DNA of 64,000 bases from Ectocarpus siliculosus (Eukaryota > Sar > Phaeophyceae > Ectocarpales > Ectocarpaceae): contig FN649738.1 of the NCBI GenBank assembly GCA_000310025.1, positions 915,017 to 979,016 of the forward strand, in the 5' to 3' direction. The notes under the pieces were generated by a model. The model saw nothing but the letters and a program-made list of their open reading frames with translations, did no database searches and was not told the DNA's origin. The position numbers and the translations under genes are program-made. Each line of letters starts with the position of its first letter. Within the stretch, counting starts at the first letter, position 1. Shown piece after piece: positions 35,454 through 47,400 of the stretch.

Positions 35454-38400
35454 TCAGAGCTCGTCGAGGTCTTGAAACTGCTCATCGCCCTCACCCTCCT
35501 CCTCTTCCTCCTGCGTTTCGTCATCGTTGTTAAACGGCACACGGAGAAACACAACAAAAGTTAGACAGCACGCACGGAACACACGTGTTGCAGTTGTGGC
35601 ATATCGATGCTGCCGTGTCCATGCCGCCTGGGCCTTTGGCCACCGTTGCCGCCATGTTGGATGACGGCGGGGGAATCAAATGGGCCAACGTTGCTAAAGA
35701 AACAAGCTCACAGATTTCCTCCGGCAGCATACAAAGGGTGAGTCTATCGACCCAACCGGCGCGACAAACCCGGAAGCAATTAGGCCGACAAGTACAACTA
35801 CAACTAGCGTACGGTATCGCGTCTAAAATCAACCGAGCATCAACCAACATGAAACCACGAAATGGAAAGCACAACGATCGGGGGTGCACCAACATGGTGA
35901 CAAGACACGCGCAGTGCCTTTCCATGTTTTAGATGAACGAACACAGTGAGAGGTGAGAGAACGTGCTGCGCGTTTGCGGAGGAACGGAATATTTTCACTA
36001 AAATTGAAGCAAAATTACTACTATAGGCACGAACAAGCGATGGACATAAAATTGGCAAGACTCGTGTGTTAGCAAAAGTCACTGCGCTATATTGGGGAGT
36101 GTGTGTGTGGTGGCCATTCATGCATCTCCGGCTTCTCGCTCGGTTGGAGGTGTGTCTTCGGATTGCTCTGTGGGTGCCTGAGGCAGTTAGCCCCCGATGT
36201 CTTTGCCATGAGCTGACTGGTCTGACTAATCGTTCTTGCCTATTGCTGAGTCACTGCGAGCCCAAAAGTTCACACGCGGGTTCGCACGACAATACAGGAA
36301 CAATTTCTGCGAGGAAGGCATCTGCTTTGAGGTCAAGACGAGTGCTTATGTCAAGACGACGAAGAAAACAACCACCAGACAGGTGCAGCATGCCACCGAT
36401 GTTTTCGACCACGATTCGTCCACGCATCCGACATACCTCATCTGGAATCTCCATCTCCTCGAGGAGGTCCATGCTGCTAAGGTTCAGGGTCTTGGCCATG
36501 GCACGCTGTACCCGGTTGGCGAATGCCTCGGTATCTTCCACCTGGAAGGACAACATCCACATGAGCCTCTCATCAGCTGCCGTGCCACCATCAAGACCAA
36601 CAACAGCACCAGTATCGCGAGCTGTAGACGGAGATAGCATACACGTCTACGTAGAGGTCGATTAGCCGAAGGCCGACTTACACGAGACCCATGTTGGCAA
36701 CACGTCACTTGATGGGTGATACGCACCGATCGCACCGGTGGTCTGCATGCAGTGGATAATCTCGTCAACCTACTTCAACTCGTGTGGGTTTAAATTCTTA
36801 TCTCCGGGGTGCCCAATTTGCGAGTCTGAGGGTGGGCAGCGATCAACTCGTGTATATACACAATACAGATGCACGGAAATCAACGCTGAACCCTTCACGC
36901 GCAACGCAAGTACCCCGGGGAACGTGGGACAACAAAAAAACGGCCTTGTCGTGCGCCTTCGTCCTGTGTGTTCCCTTTTGATACGTCAAATACACACCAA
37001 AAGGTGAGTGAATATACTGGCGCCAAAAAAGATGGCACAAAAAACAGCAAAACACACACACACACGCACACACACACACGCACACACGCACACACACACA
37101 CACACACACGGGAAGCCGCCTTGCCTGGAAACCCGAAGCAGTGAGAGCAGTCTCGTAAAGAAGCCAGGACAAGTCCTTCGTCTCCTCAGAATCAGGGTCT
37201 TCTTCGATCTGCCACGGAACGAAAGGTGCGCGTACATATGTCTACAGGTGAGGATTGGGTCAAGGTCGAGACAACCAGCCTCGGGCAGGTCACTCTGTTG
37301 CCTCCGGAATATACGGTTCGGGTATCCCTGGTCGACAAACCACAAAAGCACACAACCTTCCCAAACGTTTGGTCAGAACATAGCGCACCACTGGACATTT
37401 TGGATGGATCAGTATCCACATCTGATCTTGTTTTGGGGCCAGAATATTCTCAGCGACCAGAACTCGGTGCGGGACAACACCAGAGGAGAGGAGCACACAA
37501 GTCAAACTGACAAACCGGCAATCGAGAGGCCGGCCTTGAAAATGATTCTCAACCGAACAACTGTTCCAGAGAGGGGCTAATCCTCCCTGTCACAAGGCTG
37601 CTCCCTGTTTCTCGGGAATGACTTCGAGAAAGTCATCAACTGGATTATCACGATATTCGACGACGACCCTCGAGTATGTTTGAAGGCGTGCGACATGTGC
37701 CACATGAGCAACGTTGATCGTGAGGTGGCGATGGGAAGCGAACACGAACCCTTTGTGAACGAACCAACCTGATCTGAGCGCTTTTGATCTGTTGTTGCGA
37801 CTGTGGGTGATGACCACGCATGCATGCCTGACCGGATGACGGAGTATCGGAGGAGTCGGAACCGCATGCATATTTTTGGAGTACCGCTGCTTGCTCGCTT
37901 GTGTTGAACCACGGAGCGCTTGGCATGTCTACAATCGAACTCGCAGAGAATACCGAACGATCTACGCAATTGAGAGCTAATTGCCAGGTGACAACGTAGA
38001 TTAGCCCTTCCCTGGAACGCAACTCCTCCCCCAAGAGCCCAATTCTACCACTATCGCGAGGGTGAAAAAAATAAACGGGGGCAAAGACGGCAAGAGAAAT
38101 CGCCACCTTCTTGTTGAGCTCGTGCACGATGGGGTGTCGCGGGTTGATCTCCATGCTGCGGTGCCCCCCGAGTAAACCCATCTGCTTGCTGTCGGCCAGG
38201 GTCTGCGCCTTCATGATGCGCTCCATGTTGGCGCTGTACCCGTACGCGGCCGACACGATGATGGCGGGGGTTCCCTCCACGCGCTGGCTGACGGACACCT
38301 GAGATGAAGTTGGCCAATCAGAGCCCGACATGACATTCCGGCAGCGGACATGGGCGAGACGGAGAAAATGGCATCAGAATCGAGGAGCACTTTCCACGAG

Positions 38401-41400
38401 AAGTCAACAGAGGTGTACATGACTTGGCATCATCACCGAGGAACGCTATTTAGACGAGAAGCCCACAGAGGTATGCACGTCTTGGCGCATCAGAACTGAG
38501 GGGCACTAGACGACAAGTGCATATCAGAGGCGAAATATATAGCTCGAAGGTGCCTGCGTGTATCTCGGTGGTTTCGGTACCTACGCATCTTGAATAGCGT
38601 CGCACGCGAAACCGACAAAACTCTTACGGTAGAAGCTTTCCGATGCCCACGTGCATTGCAGAGGTCTCCGTTGTTTACTGAGTAACGATTGCCTTCCAGG
38701 ACGGCACTCGACTCTGTCGGCTTGCTAACCTTTCAGGCTGCACGCTACTTGGCAGAGCGCGAACTATTTTTTTGCAGGCGCAGGTATGCTAGCGTTCTGA
38801 CACCTACGTTCGCTCGACGGATCTCATCCACGTTTACCCTGACATGCGTCTACTACAGCGTCCATCGTGTCAGCAAACGTCTTGCAGTGTATCCCGCAAA
38901 AACGCCGTTCTGCAGCCAACAGGCTAGGCTGGTGGTATCTTACAAGGTGACCGCAACATAGGGGTGCGGGTAAGGCAAGGGTCCAAGCACCCGCATTGTG
39001 CGGCGTTCCAGTTCCCGTCTTCGCCATTCAGTGTGTCCCGAAAAACGCAGTTTTTTTTTTCAGCCAACGGGCTGGCGGAATCTTACAAGGCGACCGCTAG
39101 GGATGCGACGGGTACGGTAAGGAAGGAAGGGGTCCAAGACACACACCTTGCTGATCTTGCCCTTGAACATGTCCTTGAGGTGTTCGGCGAGGGGGGTGAA
39201 CATCTTCTTGTAGTATTTTTCTCTCTTCTTCACGTCGGCCACATCCTCGTCCCCGAAGCTAAGCCCTTCCTTCGTCACGGACTGCATCCTGCGACAACAG
39301 CACAAGGAAAGCACGAAGCTGGGCTTAGAACGCGGGGATATTTGAGACCGCGCCATCAATGACCCAGGAGTTTCGGGCTTCAGGCTCGAAGAAACCGAAC
39401 CTTGAACAACTTGATCTGCACGCATAAGAAAAGGTTTTCCGATAAGAATCACACACCTAAGTCTTTCACTGTGTAGGTGCTCGCTTAATACAGTCGTGCA
39501 TCGCGTAAGGACACCAAACTGAAATGAAACTCCCTCGATGAAGGACATTTTTTTTTTTACAGACATGGTGACTCGCAGAACGTATGTACAACATAAGAAG
39601 GGGTATCGACCTTAAGGATAACTCCCCGGGTTAAGGACACTTTTTTCAGCAAAAAAAACAGTTGTGTCCATACCCGAGGTTCGACTGTAACGCTACATAC
39701 TTATGCTGTAGTAGCGTTGGGATGCCTACCCCACCGCAAAGGATGAGAGACGAGCGTCGGGAAATACGTGAAAGCTCTTATCCTACATTGGCGCGTTCAG
39801 TAGGCTTGGAGGGAGGGCAGGGATCAGCACATATGAACGCTCAAGTGTCAATCAACAACGACTGCACCGTAGTACGTCGCTACGTATGTATGATGCATAG
39901 AGAGAGCACGCCAACGTTCTCGTGGCTTACTTCTTGTCTTCGAAGTCAGTGATGGAACCCATCGTCATCTCGTCGATAGGCTCCGTGAGGTAGAGGACCT
40001 CGAGCCCCTTCTTGTTCAGCTTCTCCAGGAAGGGGGACTTCTCCACAGCCTGGCAAGGTAAAGAACCAAAAAAAGAAGAATCTGTGTTGAGGAAAGGACG
40101 CGCGCGGACTCCGGCGGAAGATTTTGTGAGACGCCTGTCAACATGTTTCTTGCGTTCCGTCCGAGCAGTCATGACATATTTTGTCTCCAGACAAAACAAA
40201 AAAAGTCGCCGACAGCAGCGACAGGACTGGCTCCATGTACAAATGGCAAGCTCAGATTGGAACACTTCGAGACATTGGCAACGCCCTCTCCCGCCCCCCA
40301 CTCAAACAACCAAGGCTTGCAAGACATGTGCACGCCCCTCCCCGCCCCCCGCCCCCAACAACACAGCAACAAAGATACCGCCATCATCAAACCCCGTAAC
40401 CAGCAACACCTCTGCCCCGCGCGCAACATCTCCGAAGGAACAACGAACGCCTTCTTACCTCCGTGGACTCCCCCGCGATGTAGAAGATGGAGGACTGCCA
40501 TTCCGGCATGCCGGCCACGTAGTCCTCCAAGCTGACCCACTTGCCGTCGGACTTGTTGGTCTTGAACCTCAGCAGCTTCACGAGCTTGCTCTTGTTGGCG
40601 TTGTCCTCCATCACGCCGAGCTTGATGCTCTTGCCGAACTCGTCCCAGAACTGGATGTAAGGGTGCTCCTCCTGGTGGACAAAGGAAGTCATCGACGATA
40701 AGCGCAACGGCGGGATTCGAATGACGATAAACGTCGATAGAGGAAAGTTGTCACGACAGAGTTAAGCACAACGGCAGGTTCGAATGATGGTACGCTCCTT
40801 TTTCATCCGCACTGGCCGCAAGGGTGTTCAAGGGTGTTGCGCGTCAAGTTGCTAAAAGGAAGTCATCGACGAAATAGTTATGCACGACGGCAGGTTTCCA
40901 ATGATGATGAGAGTACCGACAAAAGGGTATAGCACAACGGCGTTTCCAATTACGACATTCATACAGAGCCAGAGAGAGAGAGACAAACAGATCGTGTGGA
41001 ACGCGCAGTTCTATGGGTTGCGTCGATAATTCCGTGCAGCGTCGAGGTGCTGCTTTGCAAGTGGACGTCCATGCCAACGAACGGTACTTCTATTTTGCGT
41101 GACTGCTGTTGACTGACCTCTCCCTCCTCGTCTTCGACTTCCTCCGTTGCCAGCTTGCGGAGCATCTCCAGAGTCTTCCGAACAAGCTTCTTCGCCATCA
41201 CCTTCAACACCTGGAACAAAATAGTTGCGCACGCACCACAAAGCACACGCATCGTTTTCAGCAGAACGTCGCCGGAGACATTGCAGCACGTGGACAGCAC
41301 TTTGAACGTCTCGTGTATGCGTAGCAACCACAGCACAACGACAGCAGTTAGAAAGCTTCCCGCATGCATAGCAACCACGACCACCTCCAGTGCGTGCCCC

Positions 41401-44400
41401 GCACACAACACACAAATGCGCGAAAGCCGAAGACCTCCTGCGTGTGTGTAGGCAGCCCCGTGAGCGTGACCATGAAACCGAAATATCTTCACCAGCTCTG
41501 CGGTCGGCAGTAGTCTACGCAGTTTGTTCTAAGTGAGCAAACATTATACAGTCCGCTAAGTTGGGGCTAAGGCTAGGGTCTGCGTACGCCCTCCCTCCTC
41601 TTTTTTCGTAAAAAACTTACGTTCTTTGCGCCGCGGGTCGTATACCCCAACCGTTGCAGTGTACATAACGGTTCACACCTCCCACGATATCTTCTAAATT
41701 TCTTACCATGAAAAATCTGGATCCATTGCGACGAGACCATGATGATATGGTCCTACTTTTCCTCATACACGCGACCATCTGTGTATTTTTCTTACAGAAA
41801 CGTAACAAACCCATGTCTAAAAAAAATCCATAGAGCTAAGAAAGAGCCCCAAGACAATTTCGTCAGTGCTCCCAACAACAACACCAATAAAAAATCGGAG
41901 TAAACTTGGAAGACTTCTCAGGACGGGGGCAGCATGAAAACATAAAACGACGCTCTTCTTGACGGCGAGAGCGACCGACCTTGTGCTCCTGAAGCATCTC
42001 GCGGCTGACGTTGAGGGGCAGGTCGTCCGAGTCCACCACTCCGCGGATGAAGGAAAGGTACCGGGGCAACAGCTCGTCGAACTCGTCGGTGATTAGCACC
42101 TTGCGAACGTACAGCTTAAGCCCGCCGCGGGAGTCGTCTGCGTTGCGTCGGAGAGCGCGTTGGGAAGTGGTCATACCGGGGGGCTAGATAACGCAACCCG
42201 GACGACGGTAAAGCTGTGGCCATGGTCACTGGAACCATTGCCATAAGGCACGCGCTACCTCTGCCGTGCCAGTCCTAGTCCCGTCCCATGCCACCCCAAA
42301 TACTAAACCACGATGAAGCTACCGTCTCCTGCCGTCCGAGTCCCAGCCCCGTCCCGTCCCGTCCCAACAGAAACCACGGCGAAGGCACCGTTCTCCTGCC
42401 ATACCAGTCGCAGTCTCGTCCCATACCACAGAAATCCATGACAATCACACCGTCCCCGTGCCATGCGAGTCCTAGTCCCGTTCCATGTCATCCCATCCCA
42501 ACATTAAACCCATGACCAAGTTACAGCAGGTATGGTCCCGTCCCATCCCATCCCAGAAGAAAACCACAACCAACGGCATCGTCCTCCTGCCATGCAGCTG
42601 ACCCAGCCACGCCACTCCACTCACCGTAGTAGTGGTCGTACATGTTGTGCGGCGCCTTGCTAGGCGCGAAGAGGATGGACTTGAACTCCACTTCTCCCTC
42701 GGCCTTGAAGTGGATCCACGTCGCCGCGTCCGAAGTATCTCCGGAGAGGGCCTGCCGTGGGCAGCGTCTCACTGATTAATTTTCCTGCTGTTGATCTCCA
42801 TCTCCACAGATGAGTCTGGGTTAGATTAGCAATGAACTCACATGCATAGCGTTAGCGACACACTACCTGGTTTCTACGATTCCCCGTGCAGCACACCGTA
42901 GGTTGCAAAAGATACATCACACCCCCTGGACCGATTTTCAAAGCTTGATTACTCGGCAGGGAAAGCTGTGATGGTGTCGAAAGTGTCGGGGTTGGAACCG
43001 TCCCGCCGTCGAGAGCTTTCCGAACACGTATCGTTTGCCTTCGGCATCCTTTTCGTCGTGGAGAAACTGAGCTTTGAAGATCGGTCCAGGGTGTGTGATA
43101 TCTTACTACGGTACAGCGATAGTTATCTCCCCCGTGGGTAACAGGCTCTACAAGACTGTTCTGATTCGGGCCAATAAACGCGTGTGTTCTTGATTGTGCC
43201 GAGTGGGTGCATGCCCAAACGGAAAAACGTTGTGATCTATATAGGGGGCAGCACCGATCGTCTGACCTCAACACAAAAAAAACTTAGTGCACAGCAGTAG
43301 TAGGATTTTCTGCAACACGATAATTCACGCACCTTGTAGAAGTTGTGGTACTCCTCGTCGGTGATCTCGTCCTTGTCACGCGCCCACACGGCCACGTTGG
43401 CGTTAACCCTCTCCCAGTCCAACGTCTTGACGGTCTTGTACTTCACGTCCACTTCCACCTCTTCGAACTCATCTTCCTGCGGGTGTGTAGTGTAGTAATG
43501 GTATTTGGTTGTTGCGGTTCTTGTTGCGGTTCGCGTTCGGAACGAGCGTTTCGGCATCGCTGCAGAGGCAGAACAACAAATTGACTCAAGCGAATTCACA
43601 AAAAAAAAAAAACACACCACAACAGAAAACCGAGGCTGTTGGAACGTTTGTGTTGTTGTGGCCTGGTATACAAGGCTATCCCACGTTGTCTAGTCTAGAC
43701 CTTTCAACTTTCATTTGCCATTCTTACAAGATGCATACTGTATACGTAACTTCGCAGCTGCCGGTGTATCCTGTTGCCCGAGTTACTTTCACTTGGGTTT
43801 TCTGCACGTACCATATTAAACTTACAAGGCGATGACCTTGTTGTTTTCAAGCAACACTCCATGCAGCACGTTTATTCGAACACGTAGACGCGCGCACGCA
43901 CACCATGGCTTCTCCCAATCATGAAAAAAATACATGAAAAAAATAGTCTATCTGTGCTATTCCTCCAAGAGGTGAAGGGATGGTGGATGCCCAAGGCGAT
44001 AACCCACTTTCACCTCCTCTTGAATCACGTCCCTCTTTCTCACAAACGACAGCAACAGTTCCGCACCTCGACGGTATATGTTACTATAATAGTATCGAAG
44101 TGTTCTCTTGGGTGTTCGACGTGCTTCGGGCCCTCGGTATCGGCGTGTCACGGCCATGGTAATTCTCTCCTCAATGCGGCGATAACCGCGTCAGAAAAGG
44201 AATTCAAATGAAGATACTTCGTCATCGGGGTCAACCACACCAAACACCACCAGTGCAGGAACAAAAACAAGGGTCCTGTCCCGTGCCGAAATATACTATA
44301 CTTCACAGATTGTCACATGTAACATGGGCTACAGCACCTCAGGAGGGCTAGTGGGTAGGGGGGCTCAGGGAAATGAACACTTCTATGTGACAACGGATTG

Positions 44401-47400
44401 GAGGAAACGGCACGAGTGCTGTGAGCACTGATTTGAAGTGAAGACAAGAAAAAAAAACGCATACAGGTCCTCTACAGCCGAAGTAAATGCTAACGTACGA
44501 AGCAATTTGTCACGTAGTATAACATGGGTTCACTGGATACTTGGGGAAAGCCGTCGAATGCTTCGCGGGTTTGTTTTCAGATGGACCATGATCCGCCAAA
44601 TAGCATTTATTTTTCTTCATCACTTGATACTATTAGCGCTCCCACACCGCATTTCTGCCGGGTAGGAGGTCAAATCGTACCCTACTCCAATCCCGTACCA
44701 TATAGCCGTGGCTGCGATACAAGAGGGTTGTGTGACAAAGGCACTCGACCTTCGTATATCGGAGGCCTTCATAATGCCGGATAAAGAGAGTACTCAACTA
44801 CAAGTATACTATGGAGGGTCGAATCCGTGACAACGGATTTCGACCCTCTTACCATATATCGGAGCCACGACTGTATTTGAATACGGGGCGGAATGTTCAA
44901 TGGTTTGTGTCCTCGGTATCGGCGTGTCACGGCCATGGTAATTCTCTCCTCAATGCGGTGATTACCGCGTCAGAAAAGGAATTCAATTGAAGTTCTTCAT
45001 CGGAGACAAACGTGGTTGCAACACAAAGTACGCGCAAAACACTCGAGAGCCTCTTTAGCTTTACCCGAGTTTCGTCTCTTAACTTGGTTCTTCTGCGGGG
45101 GCATTTTAACCCCCGACACGACCAAATAGGTTTGCATTAGGGGTTCTTGACTGAGCACGTGATCTCACGGTCCAACGTCTTTTTGAGGCCGACAAAGTGC
45201 GTACCACCTCCGGAGAGAGGGCCCTTCAGAACGCTTTTTTCGGCCTCACACAGGCAAGCACGGTGCCGTAGCCTTGGCACAAAAAAAGTGCTAGGTACCA
45301 CAAGACATACAAGAAGCTATCGCACGTAAGCCAAATAGGCATAGTCTAGATTCTATACCTCGTCACCATCTTCGTCTCCCGAGTCTATCGCCAGGCCAGC
45401 ACCCACATGGTCGATTCGCGCGCACCACAGCAGCGGAGGCGATTTCCGCCATCCAGCAACGGCGGGAGGAAGGCGAACAGCGCAAGAGGCCAAAAAAGCG
45501 CGTTAGAGAAGGTTTGTAGTAAGCCAAGGAGCCTCACAGACACGCCTCACTGAACACAGAGACACGATTAGAAAAACAATCACACTACAACTCCGGTTGA
45601 GGAAGCAGCAATGGGAAGGACCTCGATGTTCCTTCTCTGCAACATGTTTGGACGACTTTTTGTACGTGTTCTTCTTGCCTTTCGCCACACGACGGCAACC
45701 AGCAGGTCCACCAACAACCGGTTCGAATCCTCATATCACCCCTTAGCCCCAACGCGATCATCCACCCCAAAAACAGCGCAATACACGCACGAGACATGGG
45801 GAAAGAATGCTCGGAAACGAGAGAGAGGGAAAGAAAAAAACAAAAAAATCTTCACCCCACCCCAAAAAAAACAGCGCAATACGCGCACGAGACATGGGAA
45901 AGAATGTTCGGAAATGAGAGAGAGGGAAAGGAACCATAAAAAACTTCTTCACCCCAAAGAAAATTGATCGTATGGTGCCCTCTTTTGCCCTAGCTCTCGT
46001 TCTCACCCTCGTCACCGTCGTCCTCCTCCTCTTCCTCGTCGTCTTCTACCTCAATCTCCTCTTCCTTCTCCACCAGCTGGTAGATGGGGAAGGTGATGAA
46101 CTCGGAGTAGCGGTGGATGAGGTTCTTGAGCGTGGACTCCGACAGGAACTCACCAGCATCCTCCTTAAGGTGAAGAACGATCTCCGTTCCTCGGCCTGGG
46201 GACGCGGAAAAAATGAATTGCCACACAGGACACAGCAGTTGCATGTTAGAGAAACAAATATAACATCCTCAAATGTTACGCCGCCGTCGTGCTTGACGAC
46301 ACCAAGAAAGATTGACGGAACACTGCCGGTGGTGTCAAGTTTGCTCTCAAGTCGGGGCATGTGGTCATGGCCAGGCTATATGCCCCCGCCGTTGCCATGC
46401 AAGGGTAAATTAGACCAAAAACGTGCCCCAGAAAAAAGAACATCCACTTTCAGGAAAATCGTCCATGCGTCTTCCCCAAGCCGAACGGCGAAAACGATAA
46501 CTCGCTGGTGCTACCAAATAGTGTTTTCCCAGAGGGAAGAGCCGAGCTGAAATTTTCGCCCGCATCGGTACGTAGGTGGCTTTGCTTGCTTGGGCGCCGC
46601 CCTACAGCTTAGCGAAGACCATGCGTCGACTCTCACCCAGCGTGTTCCCGCGAGGGTCTTTGGACACGGTGAAGGTGCTGTCAGCCGTGGATTCCCACAC
46701 GTACTGGTCGTCGTCGTTGCTCTTGGAGATCACCTGATGCGCGTTTCACGCCCATAGATATTAAAGGGAGAACGTAGACAAAAGAAACCAGAGAAGGAGG
46801 TCACGCCCGGGCAGTAGCACTTAACGAAGAGTTCAAAAGGCAGTTTCTTTGACCGTGCGGACAACTTACGCACGCCGAACAAAAAAAACAGAAAATGTGA
46901 CGATCGCAATGCACTTGTGAGAGCTCCACAGACAATTTTGTTGCTGTTCCGACGACGAGCCTCGTCGGAATATGTTTAGACTTGTCTATTTGTCTGCCGA
47001 ATACTTGATCAACCATCAGCTGGATCGTCAACGGCTCGACATACATTGGGACTAAAGACGTGGTTCCGCACAAGCAAAACGCGTTCGGAAGTGAAGTTTG
47101 ATGGGCGTGAGAAAAAACAAAACATGGAAGCCATTCTGGAAAAAACGCCAACCGTCGGAAAATCCACAGCCAAATAATAGCAACCCTGCAGATCAACAGC
47201 AGCACCAAACAACCCCCCAAAAAAACAAAACACACCATTATAGCACTCAATCCAGCAATAGCCTAGTATCCCCCATGAAGCCCCCTCCTCACCGGATTCG
47301 AGATCATGGCCCATGAGTACAAGCGGTTCCCCTTTTCAGCCGTCGCACTCAGACACGAGCGGTCCGCCGGCTAGCACGGTCGACGCAAGTGAAGTACAAA

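Noticed and set aside
45700-45740. GGTTCGAATCC resembling a tRNA T-loop
   Set aside because: The flanking bases do not form the 5-bp T stem and no anticodon or acceptor stem is present.
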